From: a virus
Virus record (IMG/VR): IMGVR_UViG_3300044697_000029
Coordinates: 1 to 64,000 of that record
Length of the DNA: 64,000 nucleotides
Reading direction: 5' to 3' (one strand)
The notes under the pieces are model-generated. The model had not been told where the DNA came from, searched no databases, and worked only from the letters and a program-made list of their open reading frames with translations. The position numbers were made by a program, and so were the translations under genes. Positions 15,514 to 23,302 of the stretch are shown here, one piece after another (the first letter of the stretch is position 1; each line of letters begins with the position of its first letter).

Positions 15514-15792
15514 TCACGGGCTGTCATCCAGTGGATTGGCCTTCGGCGGTCGCTCCGTCATTTCGGCTGCCATGACGGTTTGTAAGATCGTCACACCACC
15601 CAATAATGTGATCTTGCTGCCATCCTTGTAGACAATGCGGGTGCGACACTCGCCGTCTGCGTCGATTGTCACGAGCGCGATAGCCTTGATACCACCGGCG
15701 TAGACCCACTCGGTCAGTTCGCCCGCAACATCGACCATAGCAGCATTGGCCGCAGCTTCGCTTTCCGGCGTCATGCGCTCAGGGGGACTCAT
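15514..15792 (-). CDS. 92-aa hypothetical protein
   Basis: A helical start (SEAAANAAMVDVAGELTEWV) is followed by strands (KAIALVTIDADGECRTRIVY). The C-terminus is rich in Pro and Asp. No family recognised; spacing suggests it belongs to the same leftward transcript. Confidence 0.5.
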   Translation of the reverse strand: MSPPERMTPESEAAANAAMVDVAGELTEWVYAGGIKAIALVTIDADGECRTRIVYKDGSKITLLGGVTILQTVMAAEMTERPPKANPLDDSP

Positions 15793-15815
15793 CTATATAA
15801 TTCCCTTGTTTTTCA

Positions 15816-16175
15816 TCACGCAGCCCTCCGTCCACCAAACGCATCGACCAGCGCCAGCCGGTCATGCGAAAAGATATAGTTCGCATCGGGCAACCCGAGC
15901 GCTGACAGGCGGTCCAGGATCACCCGGAACTCGTATGAGCCGCTGAGCGCGCCCTTCTCGCCAAGCCGGCCCAGTAGGTCCAGGGCAACCATCAGCGGGC
16001 GACCGTCCATCGCGTGGAGGGCAGCAGACAGGGCCGTGAACCGCGTCTCGTATTCGGCGTGGCGCTTTGCGTCGGACGCGACGAAGACCGCGCGCTGCTC
16101 TGGCGTGAACCATGTATTGTCGGCAATCGCCGCTCGGTCTCGCGCGAACACGGCGCGGGTTTCGGAAGTCAGCAT
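15816..16175 (-). CDS. 119-aa helical hypothetical protein
   Basis: The protein is all-helical with conserved-looking patches (FTPEQRAVFVASDAKRHAEY, then YIFSHDRLALVDAFG). There is no metal or nucleotide motif. Function unknown. Confidence 0.5.
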   Translation of the reverse strand: MLTSETRAVFARDRAAIADNTWFTPEQRAVFVASDAKRHAEYETRFTALSAALHAMDGRPLMVALDLLGRLGEKGALSGSYEFRVILDRLSALGLPDANYIFSHDRLALVDAFGGRRAA

Positions 16176-16184
16176 GTTGTCCTC

Positions 16185-16433
16185 TCAATCGTTCCGAGCG
16201 TGCGGATATTCGCACCGGCTCGGATTGCCGTTGGCGCACGCCACTTCGCCAGATCGGCATTTCCAGCAATTGTGGAGACGAAAGATTCCCGCGCGCGTCG
16301 GATCGGGGTCTCGGGGATCGGGCGTCCCGTGCGCCCGGTCGTTCAACTCGGATAGGGTCGCGCCGCCTTCCGTGAGGCATTTGTCGCCGTCCCACATGCT
16401 GCCGTCTGGTAATGTCACCTTTTCGTCAGTCAT
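16185..16433 (-). CDS. 82-aa Cys-containing hypothetical protein
   Basis: It begins MTDEKVTLPDGSMWDGDKC and has NCWKCRSGEVACANGNPSRC near the end, a four-Cys site likely to bind zinc. Coupled to the upstream gene by a 4-base overlap. Confidence 0.5.
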   Translation of the reverse strand: MTDEKVTLPDGSMWDGDKCLTEGGATLSELNDRAHGTPDPRDPDPTRAGIFRLHNCWKCRSGEVACANGNPSRCEYPHARND

Positions 16434-16792
16434 GGCGCTATTTCCTCAAACATCCACCCAGCCATCGCGGCAACGTCATAACTCGATAGGGTGTTGCCAT
16501 TACAAGCCCATTGGGCCGCTTCGTCGCACCAATACACCTGTCGCCTGACCATCTTGCCTGCATCAAGGCCATCTAGATTTTCTAGCCGCGACAACACCTT
16601 TATGTACGTGCCGTCGCGTGGCGCGCCGTCCATCGAAAACCATCTCGGCGCTGTTTGCCATTGTATCGCCGCTTCCCTCAGCGTGACGGCCAACAGATCA
16701 GCGTCGCGCCCGCTGATAGGACCGAGGCGGTTGTCTATCTTATCGGCCCAATCATTAAGGCTTTGGGGCGTAACGGGGTGCGCGTCACTCAC
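16430..16792 (-). CDS. 120-aa hypothetical protein, partly DUF551-like
   Basis: GTG start overlapping the upstream stop (GTGA). The central WFSMDGAPRDGTYIKVLSR and the YWCDEAAQWACNG segment resemble small phage proteins with a 'PxDGTxI' turn. A role is not known. Confidence 0.55.
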   Translation of the reverse strand: MSDAHPVTPQSLNDWADKIDNRLGPISGRDADLLAVTLREAAIQWQTAPRWFSMDGAPRDGTYIKVLSRLENLDGLDAGKMVRRQVYWCDEAAQWACNGNTLSSYDVAAMAGWMFEEIAP

Positions 16793-17139
16793 CGTCCAAA
16801 CTCCCTTGCATCATCCATCCGCCGATCCCGCGCATCGTCGGGGTCCGGCATCATGCGTTCGGCCGCTTCCTCGCAGGCCGCGTCATAGCCTTCGTTCCGC
16901 AAGTACTCGCGCGCCCACTCATCGAACTCGGGCGCGTCGATCCACTTGCCGTCGATCTCGCGTTCAACGTGATGCAGTTCGACTTCCGCAGGACACGCCG
17001 GCTCGCCGCCGCTGGCGTAGGAAGGCCCGCGCTCAGGCTGGCCCGGAACGAATGTGAAGTGGATCAGCAGTTCCGCGTCGGGCAGCCCGGCGTCGTGGTC
17101 GGTGTCGCGCTCGTAGGTGGTGGCGATGGAGTGTGCGGG
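16789..17139 (-). pseudogene. Open coding frame with no start codon, in frame behind a TGA
   Basis: Reading from 17139, this frame gives about 115 codons of clearly coding sequence (YERDTDHDAGLPDAELLIHF, later EFDEWAREYLRNEGYDAACE) and ends in a GTGA overlap with the next gene. There is no ATG, GTG or TTG at its head. The only start there, the ATG of an ATGA overlap with the upstream gene, is in another frame. The coding frame is the continuation of the upstream gene's own frame past its TGA. A one-base indel near 17125, read-through or a non-standard start would each explain it. Confidence 0.6.
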
Positions 17140-17520
17140 TCATGATTTGACCGCCTCCGCACGCATCTCCGAAGATGGGCGATCGACAAGTTTCACGATG
17201 CGCCATCCAGAGGCGTGAGCTTCGGCGGGCGTCATGCTTGCAATGGGCGAATAACAACAGGTCGATAAGTTGGACCAGCAAGAGCCGTTCCAGTATGAAA
17301 CGCACTCGTCCTTCCGGCCGCGCGCCATCCAGAAATATCCAATCGGCGGATGGCGCTCCGGATGGGGTCGGCATTCTGGCGCAGTCGGATAGAGCGCCAT
17401 TGTATGCGCATCCTGCCATCCGGTTTCGTACGACGTTGCGTCAAGTCTCGGTAGGCCGACGCTTGTCCTACGATCGTTTGCGTTGCGGTAACCTTCGAAC
17501 CATTCAACTATTTTCGTCAT
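17140..17520 (-). CDS. 126-aa hypothetical protein
   Basis: It begins MTKIVEWFEGYRNANDRRTS. A central GYFWMARGRKDECVSYWNGS with several Trp and Cys reads like a small beta-rich domain, and SMTPAEAHASGWRIVKLVD closes it. It ends in a TGA after which the same frame stays open for 115 more codons. Confidence 0.5.
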   Translation of the reverse strand: MTKIVEWFEGYRNANDRRTSVGLPRLDATSYETGWQDAHTMALYPTAPECRPHPERHPPIGYFWMARGRKDECVSYWNGSCWSNLSTCCYSPIASMTPAEAHASGWRIVKLVDRPSSEMRAEAVKS

Positions 17521-17966
17521 AGCGGCGCCTCCAATGGGCCTTCGCCCCAGAAGAAGTTTTCAAGCGACTGGCTGTCAGAAACGCCAGCGATATGCACACG
17601 CAAATGCTCAGGATCGGCCGAATCAACGGTATTACGGAATACCTCTACGACCTCCCACGTCTTTTGCGGCAGATAGGAATTGTATTCCTCAGTCTTCGGA
17701 CTTCCTTCGTCAGCGATCTTCCATTTGGCCCAGTAGAATCCGGACTTCGTCGGCGCCCCGGCTCGCGTCGTCTTCTGCCGTCGCTTTAACAGTTCGACCA
17801 TCTCGCCGATCATGTCGTTGGTCATCATGAAGTCCTGATCGGGCTTGTGTGGGCGCCGGACCAAAACTGCGATCTTTGCGCCGGGTTTGAACCGCATCAG
17901 GATTTGGTCCATCGCGTCGGCGACAAATTGCTGGGCATTACGAAGAGCCTCGTTTCCGTCCATCAC
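17517..17966 (-). CDS. 149-aa hypothetical protein
   Basis: The N-terminal helix (DGNEALRNAQQFVADAMDQI) is followed by KIAVLVRRPHKPDQDFMMT and a C-terminal beta-rich part (SGFYWAKWKIADEG, TWEVVEVFRN). The latter resembles the 'GWYWAR' segments of small phage early proteins. Function unknown. Confidence 0.55.
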   Translation of the reverse strand: MMDGNEALRNAQQFVADAMDQILMRFKPGAKIAVLVRRPHKPDQDFMMTNDMIGEMVELLKRRQKTTRAGAPTKSGFYWAKWKIADEGSPKTEEYNSYLPQKTWEVVEVFRNTVDSADPEHLRVHIAGVSDSQSLENFFWGEGPLEAPL

Positions 17967-17994
17967 GCAGCCCTCCGCTCAGTCGCCACACGCA

Positions 17995-18399
17995 TCAGAA
18001 CGGTCGATCATCGTCGGGGTCTGGATCGACTTCATCGTCCGGCTCGATGTCGTAGCTGCGCGGCGGCCGGGCCGTCTCCGCTTCCAGCAACGCCACCGGC
18101 ACCGTGGCCTTGATCGCTGGCGGCAGCTGGTAGGGGCGTGTCGGCGCCTCACGGAACGCGATCTCGGCAGAGACCTGCGTCAGCCGATAGATCGACGGCC
18201 CACCATGCAGGACAACCGGCAGGAACTCACCGCAGAAGATCGGCTCGATCGCCAGCATCTTCGTCCCGAACCGTTCCACTTCGGCAAAACGGCCGACCAA
18301 TGTAGTGTGCCCCATAATCTCCACGATGGCGTATTCGCCGGCGGGATATTCCTTGGGTGGCGCTTCCGGTGCCGCAGCCCCGGTTGTCACGTCGGTCAT
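17995..18399 (-). CDS. 134-aa hypothetical protein with acidic tail
   Basis: The core YAIVEIMGHTTLVGRFAEVE is a beta-strand pair typical of a small family in alphaproteobacterial phages. RPYQLPPAIKATVPVALLEA precedes a very acidic tail (EPDDEVDPDPDDD). No enzymatic motif. Coupled to the upstream gene by ATGA. Confidence 0.55.
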   Translation of the reverse strand: MTDVTTGAAAPEAPPKEYPAGEYAIVEIMGHTTLVGRFAEVERFGTKMLAIEPIFCGEFLPVVLHGGPSIYRLTQVSAEIAFREAPTRPYQLPPAIKATVPVALLEAETARPPRSYDIEPDDEVDPDPDDDRPF

Positions 18400-18770
18400 T
18401 GGTGGTTCTCCGTGTGTGTTTGTGCCAGAAGCCGTGCCTGCAATTCGGCCTCGTATTTCGCGATTGCCGCCTCAAGGCCCGACACCGATTCGGTCGCCGA
18501 CGCAATGGCGAGCGGCTTGCCGGACGCAAGCGCCAGGTCCAGTTTGCGCCGTCCCTCCGGAACCGCGTCTCGCAGGTTGGCGACAAACGCGGCCAACTCT
18601 AATGTGCTAACCAGTTTGAAGCTATTGCGCTGGCGTGCGAGGTCGTGCAGTTCTTCCCGCAGCCACACACCGAATGGCTGCCCAGCCAGCGTCCACAGCG
18701 TCTCCCGGTCAACCGACGCGAGATCAAGCGGGCCGGGCGGTAGCGCGTCGAGAGCTTGTTGAAACTCCAT
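18396..18770 (-). CDS. 124-aa helical hypothetical protein
   Basis: The start is ATG 18770, within an ATGA overlap with the methylase-like gene. The sequence is helical with a coil at the end (VSGLEAAIAKYEAELQARLL). No family recognised. Confidence 0.5.
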   Translation of the reverse strand: MEFQQALDALPPGPLDLASVDRETLWTLAGQPFGVWLREELHDLARQRNSFKLVSTLELAAFVANLRDAVPEGRRKLDLALASGKPLAIASATESVSGLEAAIAKYEAELQARLLAQTHTENHQ

Positions 18771-19534
18771 CACGCGGCTTCCATCGTCACGATAACCGCG
18801 TTCACCATCGTTCCTGATGCTCGGAACGATCCGTCCGGCAAGTCCTCGACTGTGCCGTTGCGCCGCATCAGCAGATCGCGAAACTCGGTGGCGGCGCGAT
18901 CCTGCCGAAACGTCACTCCCGCCGACATGACGGACACCAAGCGGCCACCGGACCTGAGAAACTTCAGCGCGTGCGCGACGTGCTGAATATCGGCCCCGCG
19001 CGGTGGTGCGAACGGCGGGTTCATCACAACCCGGTCGTAGATCGGCGTGGCCAGGAATGTGAGAAAGTCGCCTTGTGAAACTGTCATATTCGCCGGCCGC
19101 TGTTGCAATATGCAAGCGCATCCGTCCGGTCGCAATTCGATGCAATCGATGGTACGCACCATCGGCGCGACAACGAAAGCGATCGCGCCGTGGCCAGCGG
19201 ATGGTTCTAGGACGGTGTGTTCGCGGGTCAGCGTGGCAGCTTCGGCCAGTCGATCCGTGACGGTCGGCGGTGTTTCAAAAAAACCGAAGTCCTGCGCACG
19301 CGTGTATTCGCCAGTCAGCAACAGCGGCTCAATCGCGTCGGCGGCATCTCCCTCGAACAAATGCGCCTTGGCCTTCCGGTTCCAGGTGCCCCCGGCAGTT
19401 TCCAGCGCTTCGTTGACGCGCAGATACATCTGGCGATTTAACTGACCGCCGGTGATCCGAGCCGCATTTCCATCGAATTGCAGGCCGGAAAGAATAGCGA
19501 GTGTGTCGTTGTCAATTGTGCGGGGCATTTGCAT
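18770..19534 (-). CDS. N6-adenine methyltransferase-like protein
   Basis: This codes for 254 aa. VLEPSAGHGAIAF is the SAM-binding motif I at about residue 108, and VVMNPPFAPP is the catalytic motif IV (NPPF) at about 167. The fold is that of gamma-class DNA adenine methylases. No separate target-recognition domain is visible in this short protein, so it may be orphan and of low specificity, possibly protecting phage DNA from host restriction. Confidence 0.68.
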   Translation of the reverse strand: MQMPRTIDNDTLAILSGLQFDGNAARITGGQLNRQMYLRVNEALETAGGTWNRKAKAHLFEGDAADAIEPLLLTGEYTRAQDFGFFETPPTVTDRLAEAATLTREHTVLEPSAGHGAIAFVVAPMVRTIDCIELRPDGCACILQQRPANMTVSQGDFLTFLATPIYDRVVMNPPFAPPRGADIQHVAHALKFLRSGGRLVSVMSAGVTFRQDRAATEFRDLLMRRNGTVEDLPDGSFRASGTMVNAVIVTMEAA

Positions 19535-19561
19535 AGCCTGCCACGAGGATCATAAGAATTG

Positions 19562-19810
19562 TCACTTTAACCGGCACCGCGCGTTGGTCGGGACGAATTT
19601 GGCCCCCTTGCGCCGGACGATCATCGGCTCGTCGGCATCCCACCCGCGCGCATGGAGCGACGCCTGCAACTCAGCAATATGCGCCTGCGTCTCAGCCGAT
19701 TCCATATCGCGCGGGTTCAACGCAGGATCGACCTCGATCACGTCGGGCGGCAGCATGTAGCCCTTGAACTGCTGATAGAGCTTCGTGCCTTCGACGGTCT
19801 GTAGGGCCAT
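19562..19810 (-). CDS. Truncated ParB-like N-terminal domain protein
   Basis: This codes for 82 aa. DPALNPRDMESAETQAHIAE followed by LQASLHARGWDADEPMIVRR matches the start of ParB/sulfiredoxin-fold domains (position, strand, helix). The frame ends at VPTNARCRLK, just where the conserved second half (xGxRRxxA) should follow. It is the first gene after the leftward early promoter, with a GGGAGA ribosome site. It may be a degraded gene or a deliberately short regulator. Confidence 0.55.
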   Translation of the reverse strand: MALQTVEGTKLYQQFKGYMLPPDVIEVDPALNPRDMESAETQAHIAELQASLHARGWDADEPMIVRRKGAKFVPTNARCRLK

Positions 19811-19848
19811 TTGGCCGGTTCTCCCGGTGGGGATTGCGTGTGGCGGGA

Positions 19849-19877
19849 AATCTATGCCGGCGCCGCTTTTGCGTCAA
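19849..19877 (-). promoter_or_regulatory. Leftward early promoter
   Basis: On the minus strand TTGACG (19877-19872) and TAGATT (19854-19849) are separated by 17 bases, a near-consensus sigma-70 promoter. Transcription would start about 30 bases before the ParB-like gene. Its -35 lies in one arm of a palindrome shared with the rightward promoter. Confidence 0.7.
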
Positions 19878-19898
19878 GCGGGATTTTTGCGCTTGACG
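19872..19898. promoter_or_regulatory. Palindromic operator of the early switch
   Basis: CGTCAAGCG (19872-19880) and CGCTTGACG (19890-19898) form a perfect 9-bp inverted repeat around a 9-base spacer. Each arm contains the -35 hexamer of one of the two divergent promoters, so a dimeric protein bound here would block both. The Cro-like product of the adjacent gene is the obvious candidate ligand. Confidence 0.65.
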
Positions 19899-19921
19899 GG
19901 AAAAAACGCTCCCCTTATCGT
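19893..19921 (+). promoter_or_regulatory. Rightward early promoter, likely leaderless mRNA
   Basis: TTGACG (19893-19898), a 17-base spacer and TATCGT (19916-19921) form a sigma-70 promoter. The expected start site, about 7-8 bases after the -10, falls at or within 2 bases of the ATG at 19930. The Cro-like gene should therefore be translated from a leaderless transcript, and there is no room for a ribosome site. Confidence 0.65.
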
Positions 19922-19929
19922 CCGCGCCG

Positions 19930-20139
19930 ATGACGGACCTGAAAGCCATGATCCGAAGCGCCGGACTGACGCAGACGGCAGTTGCGCGCCATCTCGGCGT
20001 CAGCACTTCCAATGTGAGTCGGTGGGCTGCTCGGGAGGCCGACATTCCCACGCGGGAGATTGAGCCTCTTGCAGCGCTGCTCGGCGTTGATTCGCAGCAG
20101 GTCCTGGCTGTTGCGGTCGCATGTCCGCGCGCCGCATGA
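19930..20139 (+). CDS. Cro-like HTH regulator
   Basis: This codes for 69 aa. QTAVARHLGVSTSNVSRWAA is a clear lambda-repressor-type helix-turn-helix, followed by PTREIEPLAALLGVDSQQVL. There is no C-terminal domain, as in Cro proteins. It is the first gene after the rightward promoter and faces the palindrome overlapping both early promoters, so autoregulation and control of the leftward operon are likely. No CI-like partner gene is present in the window. Confidence 0.75.
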   Translation: MTDLKAMIRSAGLTQTAVARHLGVSTSNVSRWAAREADIPTREIEPLAALLGVDSQQVLAVAVACPRAA

Positions 20140-20327
20140 CGACCACCCCACACGCGGCGCGCCTCTTCTTAGCCGATGGTCAGTCGCGTCACGCCGGCGT
20201 GGAAACGGCTGGGGTTTCGCCCCCGGTGGAAGCGCCGGCGTCCCCCTCCTCGCTGTGGCCTGAGTGGCTGCGGCGGTTCGCTGTGGAAGTGCCTTACGAC
20301 GACAACCAACAGGAACAGACAACATGA
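20136..20327 (+). CDS. 63-aa hypothetical protein
   Basis: It starts in an ATGA overlap with the Cro-like gene and ends overlapping the next start. The first half is polar and probably disordered; SSLWPEWLRRFAVEVP is the only ordered-looking segment. No family recognised. Confidence 0.5.
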   Translation: MTTTPHAARLFLADGQSRHAGVETAGVSPPVEAPASPSSLWPEWLRRFAVEVPYDDNQQEQTT

Positions 20328-20902
20328 CCGATACTCCGAAGCCCGACCGGGCACCCGTCATCCGCGCCTACATCACCGACCGCACGCTGGGGATCGTGGA
20401 GTTCCGCCGGGAAGGCGCTGTGTTGGAGACCATGAAGGTCACTGACGTTGGCGATGATATTCTGGACTGTCTCGCTATCGAAGGTGCCATTCGGCTACGT
20501 CTGGCCGGCGCGTCTATCAAGGACATTCTGTCCGGCGATGCTGTGCCGCTTCGCGAGCCTCCGGCCGTCAAAGTCTCCGCCCCCAAGGAGCGCAAGCCCA
20601 CCCAATTGATGGTCGCCATCGCCGCAGTGAAGGAGGCTGAACTGCTGCGCGCAGCGCGGCAGAACGGTGCCAAGCCGACCAAGACCGAGATTGAGGACAT
20701 CAAGGCCCGGGCGCTGACCTGGGCGCGTGGCCTGTCGGCAGAACAGCATGCAACCCTTGGGAAGAATGTGCATGTCAAAGCCGAGCTTGCCAAACTGACC
20801 GGTGTAGCGAAGTCGCTGGACGAAATGCTGGCGCCGCCCGTCGAGAAAGAAGCGCCCAGCGACACGGTGGACGATACCGACCTGCCAGTCGCAGCGGAGT
20901 GA
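20324..20902 (+). CDS. 192-aa hypothetical protein
   Basis: The start at ATG 20324 overlaps the previous stop. The N-terminal half has beta strands (VIRAYITDRTLGIVEFRREG). The C-terminal half is helical and basic (EIEDIKARALTWARGLSAEQ) with an acidic tail. It may bind nucleic acid or a partner; nothing specific is visible. Confidence 0.55.
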   Translation: MTDTPKPDRAPVIRAYITDRTLGIVEFRREGAVLETMKVTDVGDDILDCLAIEGAIRLRLAGASIKDILSGDAVPLREPPAVKVSAPKERKPTQLMVAIAAVKEAELLRAARQNGAKPTKTEIEDIKARALTWARGLSAEQHATLGKNVHVKAELAKLTGVAKSLDEMLAPPVEKEAPSDTVDDTDLPVAAE

Positions 20903-20940
20903 CCACCCGCTGCATCACTCCCAGAAAAAGGAAATCACAC

Positions 20941-21408
20941 ATGGCCAAAGATACGCCAGCCGTCTCCACGCAAGAGCGGCCCGATATCGTCACGCTGGCA
21001 TCCGAAACCCTGATGGGAGACATCCGGGATTTCCTGCTTGATCGCCTCAAGCGCGACCACAATCCTCTGCCGTGGCAAATGCGTCCGGAGAAGGATCAAC
21101 AGGAGACAATCGATCAGGCAACGGCAGCAGCCCGACATTGGGTGAGCCGTGCGGTTAGTATGATCGCTGCGCGGGGCCAGCAGGCCGCACGCGGTTCGAT
21201 GGTCAAGTTCCAGTCCAAGGACGGCATTCAGATGCAGATCAACATCGCCGCATCCGACCCGCTGCGGCACAAGCTGATGGATCATGTCGGAGGCACCGTT
21301 CTGGTCATCATCGCCGACGCTGAGCAATATCAAGGCGAACGCAGTACGCCGAAGGTATCGAAGGATCAGCGCGACATTCTCGATGACGAACCGCACGACG
21401 AAGACTGA
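20941..21408 (+). CDS. 155-aa hypothetical protein
   Basis: ATG 20941 follows AAAGGAAATC. A helical N-terminus (GDIRDFLLDRLKRDHNPLPW) precedes a beta-containing C-terminal part (GGTVLVIIADAEQY). The family recurs in alphaproteobacterial phages near single-strand DNA metabolism genes, as I recall, but no role is known. Confidence 0.55.
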   Translation: MAKDTPAVSTQERPDIVTLASETLMGDIRDFLLDRLKRDHNPLPWQMRPEKDQQETIDQATAAARHWVSRAVSMIAARGQQAARGSMVKFQSKDGIQMQINIAASDPLRHKLMDHVGGTVLVIIADAEQYQGERSTPKVSKDQRDILDDEPHDED

Positions 21409-21605
21409 TGCCGCAGCATATCTGGAAACTCTATGGCGGTCGCAGGCGGATTTGTGGCGCCTGCGACGTGGTGCAAACCAAGACTGGCACGGGAACCTGG
21501 GTACCAAAGGCCAAGGATATTTGTCCTGGCGACGGACGCGATTCAAGCCGCCGTGAGCGCCCCAAGCCAAATGCAGACGGCCCCCGCATATTGGAGGACG
21601 CATGA
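21408..21605 (+). CDS. Small zinc-ribbon-like protein
   Basis: This codes for 65 aa and starts in a TGATG overlap. GGRRRICGACDVVQ, with a third Cys in ICPGD, suggests a zinc site with one ligand non-Cys. The tail is polar. It lies immediately before the resolvase gene and may be an accessory DNA-binding protein. Confidence 0.45.
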   Translation: MPQHIWKLYGGRRRICGACDVVQTKTGTGTWVPKAKDICPGDGRDSSRRERPKPNADGPRILEDA

Positions 21606-22078
21606 CATCAGCCCCGCCAACGCGCTCCGTCTTGCTTGTCCTCCCCTTCGCGACCGAAAGCCTAAACGTCCGCGACCGCAAGCACTGGTCGGCGCGCCGT
21701 CGCAGCCAAGACCTTATGCGAGGAGAGGTCATCGCCGCCCTCGGTGGCACACGGGATATCCCACGACCGCCATTTGGCCGCGCTAGGATTACCGTGGTCC
21801 GATCGTCCAGCGGGCAACTCGATGAAGACAACTTGGTGAGTTCATGCAAAGCGCTTCTCGACGTGCTTTGCGTCCAGTCCGCAACGCATCCGCTCGGTTT
21901 GGGGCTGATCGAGGACGATAGCCCCCGGCACATCGAACTGATCGTGCGACAAGGATCAGCCCCACGTGGTCGGGGTGTCACCACGGTGCAGATTGACGAA
22001 TTGCCCGGCATCGTCGCGCCAGCATCGCGGCGGAAGCGCCAGGTTGAGGCTCAGACCACCCTGCCGGCCGTCGCCTGA
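21602..22078 (+). CDS. RusA-like Holliday-junction resolvase
   Basis: This codes for 158 aa. SLNVRDRKHWSARRR is the typical RusA N-terminal motif. SSGQLDEDNLVSSCKALLDV provides the acidic and Lys catalytic residues (D-x-D-N, K, D), and LGLIEDDSPRHIEL the final acidic pair. RusA-type enzymes cut four-way junctions as dimers and debranch replicating phage DNA before packaging. Last gene of the rightward early unit. Confidence 0.72.
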   Translation: MTSAPPTRSVLLVLPFATESLNVRDRKHWSARRRSQDLMRGEVIAALGGTRDIPRPPFGRARITVVRSSSGQLDEDNLVSSCKALLDVLCVQSATHPLGLGLIEDDSPRHIELIVRQGSAPRGRGVTTVQIDELPGIVAPASRRKRQVEAQTTLPAVA

Positions 22079-22082
22079 TCGA

Positions 22083-22418
22083 TCATGACGTAATTTCGGC
22101 GCGCCAGCCCTTCGCCGCAAACCGCCCGCGCAAATCGTCTCTGGATTGGCCGAGTGCCCAGCGCAAGGATGGCGTGGCGTCCGTGCATACATCGCCCACG
22201 CAGATAATCGCCCCGACGAAGCCGCGTCCTTCAACACGCACGGTGATGCGGCGCTTTGTGGAGGGACGCTCGCCGCGCGCGATAATTGTTGGCGTCCGTG
22301 CCAACCGCTCAATCATCAGTCTCTCGTGCAGTTCGTCCCGCGAAAGATGTGGGAAAAGGTCAGCGAACAATTCAATGGCGACTGCCAGCGGCAGAAGCCT
22401 CTCAAGGCGCAATCCCAT
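22083..22418 (-). CDS. 111-aa hypothetical protein
   Basis: The start at ATG 22418 forms a TGATG overlap with the DUF5131 gene. A helical N-terminal part (RLERLLPLAVAIELFADLFP) contains HLSRDELHERLMIERLARTP, and strands follow (RITVRVEGRGFVGAIICVG). It ends 4 bases from the convergent resolvase gene. No family recognised. Confidence 0.5.
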   Translation of the reverse strand: MGLRLERLLPLAVAIELFADLFPHLSRDELHERLMIERLARTPTIIARGERPSTKRRITVRVEGRGFVGAIICVGDVCTDATPSLRWALGQSRDDLRGRFAAKGWRAEITS

Positions 22419-23293
22419 CACGCCGCGATCTGCGGCGGCCACTGACGGATCATCAGGTCGTCGGGGATCGGCATCACCTTGTCAATCTGTTTCACAAACA
22501 GCGGCACGCCAGCCGACGCGCACTGGTCCCGGATGGACCGCATCCATGCGGGATCGACCGGTCGGCGGCGTGGACCGCTCTCACCTCCAACAATTACGAG
22601 GTCGATCTTGGCGTGCCGCGTGTATTTCGGATTGATAGCAATGTACCGATCGCCAGCGTCAACCACGTTCGACTCCGACATACCCTCGAGGCAGTCCGTC
22701 AGCGTCTCGGCGTGGTATAGATGCGTCAGGTCAACCTCGGACAGCAGCGGTTCACACGACAGGAACCGCCGTGCCGCTGGCGTCGCCAGCAGGTTCGGAA
22801 TGCGCTCATCAGCGCGCTGTTGGTCCTCGACGGACACGCCGAGCATGACATTGGGGAGGGGCCAGCGTTGGATAATGTGCGGTTTCTTAAGGTGTCTGGT
22901 CGGATCATTGACGAAGCCAAAATACCTCCCCGGCCGGTATTGCATGTCATGGATAAGGTCGGCCGTTGTCGCCCCGTCGCGATCTCCCGTCATGTACTCC
23001 AGCATCCGATCGCTGCGCTTCGTCAGCACAAGATATTCATGCTGCGGCGTCAGCGCCATAATGGCAAACACCCGGTCGATCGCCTCATCCGGCAGGTTCT
23101 CGCGGAACAAATCGCTCATCGAATGTACGAACACCCGGCGAGGCTTGCGCCAGCGCATCGGCAGTTCCAGCGTTTCGGGGATCAACGCCAGCTTGCCGGT
23201 CCAGGTCGCGCCACCACACCCCGGCGATGTGCGCGAGCAACCGCGCACAGGGTTCCATACGACCTCAGCCCATTCTATGTTCGTCTTGCCCAT
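22418..23293 (-). CDS. DUF5131 (phage Gp37/Gp68-type) protein lacking its CYAE segment
   Basis: This codes for 291 aa. NIEWAEVVWNPVRGCSRTSPG is the family's N-terminal signature. RVFVHSMSDLFRENLPDEAI, LVLTKRSDRM, PNVMLGVSVEDQ, LSCEPLL and IVGGESGPRRRP all match. In the members I know, SPGC is followed by about 25 residues beginning xxCYAE, giving a three-Cys cluster motif like that of radical-SAM proteins. Here SPGC runs straight into GGATWTGKL, so the third Cys is gone. The protein may be inactive or altered. Confidence 0.7.
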   Translation of the reverse strand: MGKTNIEWAEVVWNPVRGCSRTSPGCGGATWTGKLALIPETLELPMRWRKPRRVFVHSMSDLFRENLPDEAIDRVFAIMALTPQHEYLVLTKRSDRMLEYMTGDRDGATTADLIHDMQYRPGRYFGFVNDPTRHLKKPHIIQRWPLPNVMLGVSVEDQQRADERIPNLLATPAARRFLSCEPLLSEVDLTHLYHAETLTDCLEGMSESNVVDAGDRYIAINPKYTRHAKIDLVIVGGESGPRRRPVDPAWMRSIRDQCASAGVPLFVKQIDKVMPIPDDLMIRQWPPQIAA

Positions 23294-23302
23294 CGGTTTC
23301 TC

